From NCBI GenBank assembly GCA_900551745.1, contig URXA01000018.1:1-26147 (forward strand): 26,147 bases of DNA, read 5' to 3'. The stretch is from an uncultured Phascolarctobacterium sp. (GTDB lineage: Bacteria > Bacillota > Negativicutes > Acidaminococcales > Acidaminococcaceae). Under the pieces are notes generated by a model. It had not been told where the DNA came from, ran no database searches, and worked only from the letters and a program-made list of their open reading frames with translations. Below, one piece after another: positions 1-7,599 of the stretch (position 1 is the first letter of the stretch; every line of letters starts with the position of its first letter). Both the position numbers and the translations under genes were made by a program.

Positions 1-66
1 CTCGCCCGCACATTCGTTTTTGGTTATTGTTCAGTTTTCAAGGTTCTGCCTGCCGTTTTTGACGAC
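1..66 (-). other. Probable rRNA operon leader, running off the left edge
   Basis: Read on the minus strand, positions 47-26 give AGAACCTTGAAAACTGAACA followed by AT. This resembles the conserved leader/spacer sequence found just before 16S or 23S rRNA genes in many Firmicutes. It lies downstream of two strong tandem promoters pointing left, which fits the 5' leader of an rRNA operon whose 16S gene would start beyond position 1. No rRNA sequence is present in the window, so this rests on the leader motif and the promoters. Confidence 0.6.
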
Positions 67-72
67 TTGTAT

Positions 73-101
73 AGTATATTACATCTTTTCGATGTTGTCA
101 A
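73..101 (-). promoter_or_regulatory. Proximal promoter P2 of the probable rRNA operon
   Basis: The minus strand has TTGACA (101-96), a 17-base spacer and TATACT (78-73). This is almost the sigma-A consensus. An A-rich stretch at about 102-125 just upstream could act as an UP element. The spacer holds a small inverted repeat, ACATC/GATGT. Strength and tandem arrangement are typical of rRNA promoters. Confidence 0.8.
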
Positions 102-172
102 CTACTTTTTTCATCTTTTTAACGGCTTTTGCACTTATTAACTACCTTCAATCGCCTCAGGCGACTTTCATT

Positions 173-201
173 ATCTTACTAGATTTTACGAAAAATTTCA
201 A
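173..201 (-). promoter_or_regulatory. Distal promoter P1 of the probable rRNA operon
   Basis: The minus strand has TTGAAA (201-196), a 17-base spacer and TAAGAT (178-173). It lies exactly 100 bases upstream of P2. A short inverted repeat, TCGCC-TGA-GGCGA (164-152), sits near its expected transcript start. Confidence 0.65.
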
Positions 202-222
202 GTGCTTTTTTCAACTTTTTTA

Positions 223-256
223 TTTTTTAGCGGCAATTGATACTGCCGCTAAAAAA
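223..256. repeat. Stem-loop between scfB and the rRNA promoters
   Basis: A 13-base inverted repeat pairs TTTTTTAGCGGCA (223-235) with TGCCGCTAAAAAA (244-256) around an 8-base loop. It lies 11 bases past the scfB stop codon. The A/T order is the reverse of a normal intrinsic terminator: the T run comes before the GC stem and the A run after it, on both strands. It may still end or protect the scfB transcript, but no U tract follows the stem. Confidence 0.55.
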
Positions 257-267
257 TAGTCTATAAA

Positions 268-1674
268 TTATTTAGGCTCTACTTCATATTTGAAATTCGT
301 TATCTCAGGACGCATATCTTTACCTACCTGCGCTTCTGCAGTAAGGACAGCCTGCAACACGATAGCACATTCTAAACGTTTTTTCTGCAGCTTACAGCCA
401 TATTGATAGGGCTTGCTGATATCGCCATTGATAAAATCAGCATTAGCATGGCAGCCGCCGCTGCAGAAAAATCTGGCCCAACAAGTACTGCATTCTGTCT
501 TGGTCATCACATGAGTATGTCTAAATTTTTGTACCAAATCAGGTTTTACCACACCTGTTTCCAACGTGCCTAATTTGTATTCTTCCCTGCCGACGAACTG
601 ATGGCAGGGATAAATGTCGCCTTCAGGCGTTATGGCAAAATATTCATGACCGGCACCGCAGCCTGCCAAACGTTTGGCCACACAAGGACCGTTATCAAGG
701 GCAACATTAAAATGGAAAAAATCAAAAGCATCGCCTTCTCGGCGTTTTTTTAAATAAACCCTTGCCAGTTTATCATATTCCTCATATAGTATCGGCAGAT
801 CAGCTTCAGTAAGTACATAAGGTTCGTCAATTCCTACAACAGGCTCTACGGAAAGTTCTTTACCGATCTTTGTCATATCGAGAGTATCTTCAGCAAAATG
901 CGGATTAAAATGAGTATAAGTACCACGCAGATAATAATTTTTTCCATTCCGGCTTTCAATAACTTTTTTAAATCCGCGAACAGCTGCATCATAACTGCCA
1001 GTTTTATTTGGAAACGGCCTCATATTATCATGAGTTTCTTTTTTGCCATCCAAACTAAGAACAAGCATGACACGATTATCGTTTAAAAATTGAATGATAT
1101 CATCATTCAAAAGTGTTCCATTAGTAGTAAGTGTCAATTTAATATTTTTGCCAGTTTCAAATTCACGACGACGCACGTAATTTATGACATGCTTGACAAC
1201 CTCAGGATTCATCAGGGGTTCACCGCCAAATAAATCCAGCTCTAAGTTATGACGCATTTTACTGCCAGCAATAGCAAACTCCACAGCCTTTTCAGCTGTT
1301 TCTTTGCTCATCATTGCACGATACCCTCCAAAATCTCCTGTACCTGCAAAGCAATATCCACAGCGCAGATTGCAATCATGCGCTATATGCAGGCATAACG
1401 ATTTTAGTATTGGTGTTTCTGCAAAGGTCTGAGGCACTTCAAATTCAGGAGAAAAAAGCAATCCTTCTGCCTGTAACTGATGAAGTTCTTCTAAAGCTTC
1501 ACGCAAATCTTCTTCCGGATAGCTTGTCTGTAAGGCCGCAATAGCTTCTCCATCATTAGTTCCATCAAAAACATCAAGCAAATCATAGATGACATCGTCT
1601 ACCAGATGCACAGCTCCGCTGTTAACGTCAAGCACAGCCATGTGATCATCAAGACGCATTTTATGAATAAGCAT
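268..1674 (-). CDS. scfB: SCIFF peptide radical SAM maturase (thioether-forming)
   Basis: This is a 468-residue radical SAM/SPASM enzyme. Known family members install thioether cross-links in the six-cysteine SCIFF peptide (a ranthipeptide). Residues 1-90 resemble a PqqD-like precursor-recognition domain. The SAM-cluster motif CxxxCxxC is C101, C105 and C108, followed by the family-typical FAGTGDFGG. The C-terminal SPASM region is rich in cysteines (GCGAGHEYF, YPCHQF, CSTCWARFFCSGGC, and a late GC) that would bind two auxiliary 4Fe-4S clusters. The start is supported by AAGGTGG about seven bases before the ATG. The precursor gene scfA lies just upstream on the same strand, which confirms the assignment. 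Expression probably starts at the scfA promoter and passes an attenuator-like hairpin. Confidence 0.95.
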   Translation of the reverse strand: MLIHKMRLDDHMAVLDVNSGAVHLVDDVIYDLLDVFDGTNDGEAIAALQTSYPEEDLREALEELHQLQAEGLLFSPEFEVPQTFAETPILKSLCLHIAHDCNLRCGYCFAGTGDFGGYRAMMSKETAEKAVEFAIAGSKMRHNLELDLFGGEPLMNPEVVKHVINYVRRREFETGKNIKLTLTTNGTLLNDDIIQFLNDNRVMLVLSLDGKKETHDNMRPFPNKTGSYDAAVRGFKKVIESRNGKNYYLRGTYTHFNPHFAEDTLDMTKIGKELSVEPVVGIDEPYVLTEADLPILYEEYDKLARVYLKKRREGDAFDFFHFNVALDNGPCVAKRLAGCGAGHEYFAITPEGDIYPCHQFVGREEYKLGTLETGVVKPDLVQKFRHTHVMTKTECSTCWARFFCSGGCHANADFINGDISKPYQYGCKLQKKRLECAIVLQAVLTAEAQVGKDMRPEITNFKYEVEPK

Positions 1675-1695
1675 GTATTTCCACCTTTCATAGTA

Positions 1696-1723
1696 AAACA
1701 GCCCCCTGTAAAACAGGGAGCTG
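1696..1723 (-). terminator. Attenuator-like hairpin between scfA and scfB
   Basis: On the minus strand CAGCTCCCTGT (1723-1713) pairs with ACAGGGGGCTG (1709-1699) at 10 of 11 positions around a 3-base loop, followed by TTTTA. It lies between the precursor and maturase genes. A partly read-through terminator here would yield more precursor than maturase transcript; that role is inferred. Confidence 0.65.
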
Positions 1724-1766
1724 CAAATTAAACAAATATACTAGTTAAATAAAGCCACAGCCTGAA

Positions 1767-1910
1767 TTATTTTTGTTCGCAAACCTGATTGCCAACAGTG
1801 CAGGAAGTTTTGCAGGCAGATTGGCAGGAAGCAGGGCATTCGCCGCAGCCGCCGGTTTTTAAAGTTTTGTTCAGAATTGCTTTATTCACGGTTTTAATGT
1901 GTTTTCTCAT
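1767..1910 (-). CDS. scfA: SCIFF ranthipeptide precursor, six cysteines
   Basis: This 47-residue gene starts MRKHIKTVNKAILNK and carries the family signature GGCGEC..SCQSACKTSC..GNQ.C. The six cysteines are C22, C25, C29, C33, C37 and C44, matching the 'six cysteines in forty-five residues' family almost exactly. In known systems the conserved N-terminal part guides the maturase and Cys-to-Thr/Ser thioether bonds form in the C-terminal half. The ATG at 1910 follows a GGGGG ribosome site at about eight bases. The maturase scfB lies 92 bases downstream. The biological role of SCIFF peptides is not established; they are nearly universal in Clostridia and also found in Negativicutes. Confidence 0.95.
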   Translation of the reverse strand: MRKHIKTVNKAILNKTLKTGGCGECPASCQSACKTSCTVGNQVCEQK

Positions 1911-1946
1911 TTTAAGATACCCCCAATATGTTTTGCTTACTGATTT

Positions 1947-1975
1947 ATTTTACCGTTTTTTGCAGATTTCCGCAA
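1947..1975 (-). promoter_or_regulatory. Promoter of scfA-scfB
   Basis: The minus strand has TTGCGG (1975-1970), a 17-base spacer and TAAAAT (1952-1947). It lies between the stop codon of the polysaccharide deacetylase gene and scfA, about 37 bases before the scfA start codon. Confidence 0.6.
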
Positions 1976-1994
1976 GTGTTCTCCTGATATTTTC

Positions 1995-2837
1995 TTATAA
2001 GCTCTTGAAAAAATGTATGTTAATGCCTCGCTCTTTCAAGTATCCGACCCAGTAAGAATAACGCAATCTTTCTTTAAAGGTATTAATATTTGAATCGTCA
2101 ATATAAATACGTCCTAATTCCAACGGCTTTTGTTCCATAGTTTTTTTACTGACAGTGCCTGCATTCCCTGTAACAGCCCAATAATAACCGTATTCTTTTG
2201 CAGCCGCTAAAATTTTGGAATTATACATACCATTTGGATATGAAAGTGAACGAACTACATAACCATTATAGTCTTTTTTCAGAAAATACCGTGAAGTAGC
2301 AAGCTCCCAACTCAAATACTGAGGATCTATATCCGTAAGTATCTGATGATTGATTGTATGAGAACCAAGTTCCATTCCTTTATCTATCAAAGACTGTATT
2401 TGGTCGTGGGTCATGTATCTATAATGCCCTATTTTACTATGTACAACAAAAAAGGTTGCGGTAGCATTATATTTTTTCAGAAGCGGCAGAACATTAGTAT
2501 AATTATCAAGATAACCATCGTCAAAGGTCAAAGCGATTGTTTTTTCTGTCGCTTCACCATTGGCGAACATCTCTGCCAATTTTTGTACTGATACCATTTT
2601 ATAACCATTATCATGCAGATATTGCAAATGCATTTCAAAAGTTTCTTTGGGAACAAACAGTTCTTTCATCCAGCCATCTGAAGGACCAATGCCATGATAT
2701 TCTAATATCGGCACAGCTTCTTTACAATACTGCTGATAATCATATCTTACATAAAAAGCTGCTAAAGCAAGCAATACTATTATACCAATACAAGCAGCAG
2801 CCATATATTTTTTATACTTTTTCCAAAGATCACTCAT
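1995..2837 (-). CDS. Membrane-anchored polysaccharide deacetylase (NodB domain)
   Basis: This 280-residue protein has a short basic N-terminus, one membrane segment at about residues 12-30 and an outward-facing NodB-type deacetylase domain. Metal and catalytic motifs are visible: TFDDGY with D106 and D107, and HTINH with H160 and H164. Family enzymes remove acetyl groups from N-acetylated sugars of peptidoglycan or exopolysaccharide (PgaB/IcaB-like and PdaA-like groups). The substrate cannot be told from sequence. The gene overlaps the end of whiA by eight bases, so it is the last gene of the rapZ-yvcK-whiA operon. The ATG is preceded by AGGGATG. No clear terminator follows. Confidence 0.88.
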   Translation of the reverse strand: MSDLWKKYKKYMAAACIGIIVLLALAAFYVRYDYQQYCKEAVPILEYHGIGPSDGWMKELFVPKETFEMHLQYLHDNGYKMVSVQKLAEMFANGEATEKTIALTFDDGYLDNYTNVLPLLKKYNATATFFVVHSKIGHYRYMTHDQIQSLIDKGMELGSHTINHQILTDIDPQYLSWELATSRYFLKKDYNGYVVRSLSYPNGMYNSKILAAAKEYGYYWAVTGNAGTVSKKTMEQKPLELGRIYIDDSNINTFKERLRYSYWVGYLKERGINIHFFKSL

Positions 2838-3765
2838 TCTTTATCATCCCTAGTTCTTCAGCTAAATGCTGTATTTTTTTCAAACGGTGATTAATTCCTG
2901 ATTTTCCTATTTTTCCTTCGGATAGATCAGCTAATTCATTTAGAGAAGCGTCGGGATGATTTAAGCGCAATTCTGCTGTTTCACGTAATGTCAGCGGCAA
3001 TTTCCCCAATCCCAGATGTTTTTCTATATAACGTATGCTTTCAAGCTGCTGCACAGCTGCCTGCACAACTTTGTTAAGATTTGCCGTTTCACAATTAACT
3101 ACTCGATTGACATTATTGCGCATTTCTTTAACAATACGTACATTTTCGAATTCCAGCAAAGCATTATGTGCTCCGATAACTGATAAAAATGAGGTGATAC
3201 CATTCCCTTCTTTTAAATAGACGATATAATCATTTTTCCTATCTGTTATTTTTACAGGCAATGAAAACCCCTGCATTGTTTTCATGATCATTTTCGCAAA
3301 ATCCTGGTTCTCAGTTACCATTTCCAAATGGTAATCACTGGCAGGTCTGCTGATAGAGCCACCCGCTAGAAAAGCTCCGCGCAGAAAAGATTTACGACAG
3401 CAAGGAGTTGTTAATAAAGATGTTTTGCCTCCTTCATTTTCTGCCGGCAGCAGCTGTAATTCCGCCAATGCTTTCCCAGCCTCCGGAGAAGGTACCACTT
3501 TTACCTGATAGCGATTGTTTTTTTTAAGGCGACGTGATCTCGTTATTACTACTTCTGTTTTAACATCGTAGTTATTTTTAAACAACTGCAGCACACGTCT
3601 GGCTAAAGCAGCATTTTCGGTCGAAAAATGAATCCCCATATTTCGTCCTCTTAAAATAATAGCACCACTCATTCTCAGCAAACCAAAAAGTTCGGCTTTT
3701 TCACAGCACTGTTTACCGTTTTCAAGCCGGGCTAATTCATTTTTCACTTCGTTAGAAAAAGACAC
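2830..3765 (-). CDS. whiA: DNA-binding protein WhiA
   Basis: This 311-residue protein is the normal length for WhiA, a conserved Gram-positive protein with an N-terminal LAGLIDADG-like fold and a C-terminal helix-turn-helix. It starts SFSNEVKNELA, the usual family opening. The C-terminal region holds LTLRETAELRLNHPDASLNE, typical of the HTH part. WhiA controls sporulation genes in Streptomyces and affects division and chromosome segregation in Bacillus. The start codon is GTG at 3765, chosen because AAGGAG lies eight bases upstream; the ATG right after that site is out of frame and hits a stop after six codons. The gene sits in the conserved order rapZ-yvcK-whiA. Confidence 0.95.
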   Translation of the reverse strand: MSFSNEVKNELARLENGKQCCEKAELFGLLRMSGAIILRGRNMGIHFSTENAALARRVLQLFKNNYDVKTEVVITRSRRLKKNNRYQVKVVPSPEAGKALAELQLLPAENEGGKTSLLTTPCCRKSFLRGAFLAGGSISRPASDYHLEMVTENQDFAKMIMKTMQGFSLPVKITDRKNDYIVYLKEGNGITSFLSVIGAHNALLEFENVRIVKEMRNNVNRVVNCETANLNKVVQAAVQQLESIRYIEKHLGLGKLPLTLRETAELRLNHPDASLNELADLSEGKIGKSGINHRLKKIQHLAEELGMIKNE

Positions 3766-3799
3766 CGGTCATTCTCCTTCTATAAAATAATTGATATAT

Positions 3800-5158
3800 C
3801 TATTTTTTCTTTAATTCACGCATGCTTTGCCGCATAAAGAAGTAATCAAAAAATTGTATACCTTTGCCAAATAAACGTAAACGATAAACTAAAGAAATAA
3901 TAACCTGCGCCAGTTTCTGCGGATTATGCCGCACTAAATCTTTATTACTGATAAGGCGCGTGGGAATAACCTGGATCCCAAGCCGTTCTATTTTTTTGAT
4001 ATCAGGCGTAACAGGCATAGAACCTTTTTCGTTATATTGCGCTAATTGCGCCGCTGTAACCCGCTGATCATTAACAATAACATAATCTAGAAACTGGACT
4101 CCAGCCTGCTGAACAAGTGCCTGTACATGTTCAAAAGCCCCATAACCATCTGTTTCTCCTGGCTGCGTCATTACATTGCATATATAGATTTTCACAGCTT
4201 CTGATTTGATAACGGCATCACGAATACCTGTTACCAGCAGATTAGGTATGACACTGGTATAAAGACTGCCAGGACCGAAAATCAGGATATCAGCATTTAG
4301 AATAGCCTGTACTGCACTGGCAGTTGCTGGCGCATCGGCCGGTTCCATAGCCATCGTTCTGATTCTTTTATGTGCTTTCGGTATCTCAGATTCACCGTTA
4401 ATAATACTGCCATCTGTCATTTCTGCCTTCAGTCTGATATCTCGCAGAGTTGATGGAACAACCTTACCGCGCACATTCAAAATCTGACTTGTAGCCGCAA
4501 GTCCTGCTTCCATACCGCCTTCAGCTTCAGCCATGGCTGCAATAAACAGATTGCCAAAACTGTGCCCCGCCAGCGGTGAATCGCCTTTAAAACGGTACTG
4601 CATAATCCGTTCCATCAAAGGTTCACGATCTGCCAAGGCAACCAGACAGTTACGCAGATCCCCGGGCGGTAAAATACCCATTTCTTTCCTCAGCCTTCCT
4701 GAAGAGCCGCCATCGTCGCCTACAGTAACAACAGCAGTACAGTTATTCGTAATATATTTCATCCCGCGCAGCAGAGTTGAAAGTCCCGTGCCACCACCAA
4801 CAACAGTAATTGCCGGACCGCGTGTCAGCTTGCGCTGCGTAAAGATTATTTCCATCAATGATGCATTATTATCCGGCATAACAGCCTCAACTACGGAACG
4901 AATAATTTTACGAGTCGCATAATACATAATAAATAATCCGGCACATAGGGAAATAAAACCTGTCAGCATCGAAACAGTATTAGAATATTTACCAGTAGTA
5001 AGATATGACATACGAAAAAGCATTTCTTCAACAAAACCCATAAATTGGTAATTAAAAAACAGTGCCAGCCCTATAGCGCAGCACAGAACGCCGCCCGCAA
5101 AAAGCAGCAGCCAGCGTTTCAGGTTTATTCCCGGACATAACCAACTGATCCAGCCCAT
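3800..5158 (-). CDS. yvcK: YvcK/CofD-like gluconeogenesis factor with N-terminal membrane anchor
   Basis: This 452-residue protein has a CofD-like nucleotide-binding domain from about residue 115, with VVGGGTGLSTLLRG at about 119-132 and TVGDDGGSSGRLR at 145-157. In Bacillus YvcK binds UDP-sugars and is needed for growth on gluconeogenic carbon and for normal cell shape. Here about 110 residues precede the domain and include two hydrophobic segments (about 15-36 and 64-82), so the protein should be membrane-anchored with a cytosolic CofD domain. The B. subtilis protein lacks this extension. The start follows an AGAGGAGGT site four bases away and lies 12 bases after the rapZ stop codon, indicating translational coupling in one operon. 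Confidence 0.93.
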   Translation of the reverse strand: MGWISWLCPGINLKRWLLLFAGGVLCCAIGLALFFNYQFMGFVEEMLFRMSYLTTGKYSNTVSMLTGFISLCAGLFIMYYATRKIIRSVVEAVMPDNNASLMEIIFTQRKLTRGPAITVVGGGTGLSTLLRGMKYITNNCTAVVTVGDDGGSSGRLRKEMGILPPGDLRNCLVALADREPLMERIMQYRFKGDSPLAGHSFGNLFIAAMAEAEGGMEAGLAATSQILNVRGKVVPSTLRDIRLKAEMTDGSIINGESEIPKAHKRIRTMAMEPADAPATASAVQAILNADILIFGPGSLYTSVIPNLLVTGIRDAVIKSEAVKIYICNVMTQPGETDGYGAFEHVQALVQQAGVQFLDYVIVNDQRVTAAQLAQYNEKGSMPVTPDIKKIERLGIQVIPTRLISNKDLVRHNPQKLAQVIISLVYRLRLFGKGIQFFDYFFMRQSMRELKKK

Positions 5159-5170
5159 AGGAACCTCCTC

Positions 5171-6037
5171 TTATTTGTTTTTCCGCTGCAGATCACGATG
5201 CGTAAGCTGTACGGCATAACCCTGTGTGCGTAAAAATTCATACAATCGATTAGCTATAAATACCGAACGATGTTGTCCTCCGGTGCAGCCTACACTTATG
5301 ACAAGCTGGCTTTTCCCTTCGGAAATGTACTGCGGCAACAGAAATTCCAGCATTTCTTCTTCTTTTTTCAGGAACTGGAAAGTCTGAGGGAAACGGCAAA
5401 TAAAATCGGCAACCGGCTGGTCATTACCAGTTAAACGCTTTAAATCTTCTTCATAAAACGGATTTGGTAAAAACCTGACGTCCAAAACCATATCACTATC
5501 TAGTGGCAGACCATGTTTAAAACCAAAAGACTGTACTAAAACGATCATACGCTCTACGCCACCATTACCGGAATACAGCTTCCAGATTTTTTCTTTCAAC
5601 TCTGCCGTAGGCATATCAGTAGTATCAATAATATGTGTGGCTCTGTTACGTACTTCCGTCAGACGCTCCCTCTCTACAGCAATATTTTCACTGAGGCTTT
5701 TACCCTGACCAAGCGGATGACGCCGGCGTGTTTCTTTATACCTTCTGATTAAACTGTCATCAGATGCATCAAGATACAGCAATTCGTATTCATGCCCCAT
5801 AGCTTTCATTTCATCTAAAATTTCTATCAATTCATCAAAAAAACGACCACCGCGTACATCTACTACTAAAGCAGTATTGCGGGCCTGCGTTTGACGACAT
5901 AATTCGGCAAACTTAGGAATAAGTGCCGGCGGCAAATTATCAATACAGAAAAAATTCATATCCTCCAATGTCCGCACAACTTGTGTTTTGCCTGCACCGG
6001 ACATCCCTGTAATGATCAGAAACTTTGATTCTTCCAT
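5171..6037 (-). CDS. rapZ: RNase adapter / nucleotide-binding protein RapZ (YvcJ)
   Basis: This is a 288-residue P-loop protein. Walker A is GMSGAGKT at residues 11-18. The C-terminal domain carries the family motifs QSFGFKHGLP and VGCTGGQHRSV. In E. coli RapZ hands the small RNA GlmZ to RNase E; in Firmicutes YvcJ binds and hydrolyses nucleotides and affects competence, with its RNA role unclear. The open frame extends 21 codons upstream, but I place the start at 6037 (MEESKFLIITG) because a strong GGAGGTGA site lies four bases before it and the extension overlaps the promoter. It is the first gene of rapZ-yvcK-whiA-deacetylase. Confidence 0.95.
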   Translation of the reverse strand: MEESKFLIITGMSGAGKTQVVRTLEDMNFFCIDNLPPALIPKFAELCRQTQARNTALVVDVRGGRFFDELIEILDEMKAMGHEYELLYLDASDDSLIRRYKETRRRHPLGQGKSLSENIAVERERLTEVRNRATHIIDTTDMPTAELKEKIWKLYSGNGGVERMIVLVQSFGFKHGLPLDSDMVLDVRFLPNPFYEEDLKRLTGNDQPVADFICRFPQTFQFLKKEEEMLEFLLPQYISEGKSQLVISVGCTGGQHRSVFIANRLYEFLRTQGYAVQLTHRDLQRKNK

Positions 6038-6088
6038 AAGCTCACCTCCATATATACTAAAATCATAATAAATGACCCTATAAGATTT

Positions 6089-6139
6089 ATTATACCACAA
6101 GGGTATATATTCTCAACAGAATCGATAATACATCGTCAA
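6089..6139 (-). promoter_or_regulatory. rapZ operon promoter with conserved upstream element
   Basis: The minus strand has TTGAGA (6116-6111), a 16-base spacer and TATAAT (6094-6089) preceded by TGG, an extended -10. Further upstream TTGACGA (6139-6133) and a TCGA one helical turn away form a possible regulator site. The whole block recurs upstream of the membrane protein/HAD operon at 12650-12700. Confidence 0.75.
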
Positions 6140-6164
6140 GTTACCATATTATATCACAGTAATC

Positions 6165-6196
6165 GAAAAAGACGCCTATTTCAGGGCGTCTTTTTC
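6165..6196. terminator. Intrinsic terminator after bioA (bidirectional)
   Basis: A perfect 12-bp stem pairs GAAAAAGACGCC (6165-6176) with GGCGTCTTTTTC (6185-6196) around an 8-base loop. It starts nine bases past the bioA stop codon. T runs follow the stem on both strands. It ends the biotin operon and insulates the rapZ promoter. Confidence 0.92.
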
Positions 6197-6204
6197 AGCA
6201 AAAC

Positions 6205-7599
6205 TTAAAATGCACAGGGATCAGAAAATTTAATATTGCTATGCAGATCGACTTTCTCAAAAACTTCCTGCATTGCTTGTTCCAGTATGCGCAGCATTTC
6301 TTCTATCTGCTGTACCGTACTTACCAGCGGCGGCATAAAAATAATAACGTCACCAATATTCCTTACAATAAGGCCATATTTCCTAGCCGTCTGGCAAATT
6401 CCCCCTGCCATCAAAAGAGTTGAGTCAAAAGGTATTTTTAAATTTTTATCACGCATCAGCTCAATACCGGCAAGCATACCGCATTGGCGCGCATTTCCAA
6501 CATATTTCATAGTATTCATTGTCTGTATATGTTCTGCAATAACTGCCATTTTAGGTGGTAGATTTTCAATAACATTATCTTTTTCAAAAAGCTCCAATCC
6601 GGCAACACCAGCTGCACAAGCTAAAGGGTTTCCGGTATAGGAGTGCCCGTGGTAAAAAGTTTTATAGTCGGCTGCTTCACCTAAAAATGCATCGTATATC
6701 TCATCCGTCGCCATTGTAGCACCTAACGCCATATAACCTGCGGTAATACCTTTTGACAAGCACATCATATCCGGACAGATGCCTTCGTTCTCGCAGGCAA
6801 ATAATTTCCCGGTGCGGCCAAATCCAGTCGCAACCTCATCAACTATCAGAAGCACATTATATTTTTTTGTAAGTTCACGTACACCTTTGATATACCCCTT
6901 AGGCTGCATCAACATTCCTGCAGCTGCTTGTACTAGAGGTTCGATAATCATTGCAGCAACTTTGTCACTATTTTCTTTCAAATAATCTTCCAACTCCTGC
7001 AATAAAAAATCCCTGAATTCTATTTCACTGTTTATCCCATCTATACTGCTGTGATAAAACGACGGGCAAGTCATTTTTTTAGTATTAAACAGCAAAGGCT
7101 TGTAGACCTTATGAAAAACATCTATATTGCCAACACTGACCGCACCTACTGTATCTCCATGGTAGGAATCTCCCAAATTGATAAATTGCTGTTTTTCAGG
7201 CAGACCTTTATGCTGCCAGTATTGAAAAGCTATTTTCACTGCCGCTTCTACAGCTGTAGAACCGTCATCTGAATAGAACACCTTGTTCAATCCTTTAGGC
7301 GTTACCTCAACTAATTTTTTCGCCAGTTCGGCAGAAGGTTTATTGATGAGTCCAAGCAATGTAGTATGAGCTATTTTATCAAGCTGTTTTTTTACAGCTT
7401 CATCAATTTCCCGGCGGCGATGTCCATGTATATTAACCCACAAGCTGGAAATGCCATCATAATAAGCGTTTCCTTCAATGTCATACAGTTTAACTCCTTC
7501 ACCACGCTCAATTACCAGCTGCTTATTTTCGTTCCAGCCTTTCATTTGTGTAAAAGGATGCCAGACATATTCTTTATCCATAGATTCCCATGCATTCAC
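6205..7599 (-). CDS. bioA: Adenosylmethionine-8-amino-7-oxononanoate aminotransferase
   Basis: This 464-residue PLP class III aminotransferase converts 8-amino-7-oxononanoate (KAPA) to 7,8-diaminononanoate, using SAM as amino donor. Visible family marks are WHPFTQMK at residues 13-20, DGISSLWVNIHGH at 48-60, the LIVDEVATGFGRTG stretch at 251-264, and the PLP lysine K283 in LSKGITAG. The start is GTG at 7599, with AGGAGGT nine bases upstream; the next ATG, six codons in, would be too far from that site. The GTG overlaps the bioD stop codon in GTGA, so translation is coupled. It is the last gene of the biotin operon. Confidence 0.95.
   Translation of the reverse strand: MNAWESMDKEYVWHPFTQMKGWNENKQLVIERGEGVKLYDIEGNAYYDGISSLWVNIHGHRRREIDEAVKKQLDKIAHTTLLGLINKPSAELAKKLVEVTPKGLNKVFYSDDGSTAVEAAVKIAFQYWQHKGLPEKQQFINLGDSYHGDTVGAVSVGNIDVFHKVYKPLLFNTKKMTCPSFYHSSIDGINSEIEFRDFLLQELEDYLKENSDKVAAMIIEPLVQAAAGMLMQPKGYIKGVRELTKKYNVLLIVDEVATGFGRTGKLFACENEGICPDMMCLSKGITAGYMALGATMATDEIYDAFLGEAADYKTFYHGHSYTGNPLACAAGVAGLELFEKDNVIENLPPKMAVIAEHIQTMNTMKYVGNARQCGMLAGIELMRDKNLKIPFDSTLLMAGGICQTARKYGLIVRNIGDVIIFMPPLVSTVQQIEEMLRILEQAMQEVFEKVDLHSNIKFSDPCAF

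Noticed and set aside
20..259. Plus-strand open frame of 79 codons
   Set aside because: It covers the minus-strand promoters and hairpin, is a low-complexity F/L-rich translation with no ribosome site, and resembles no family.
1789..2055. Plus-strand open frame of 88 codons across the scfA region
   Set aside because: The minus strand encodes the unmistakable SCIFF peptide and its promoter here, so this is a shadow frame.
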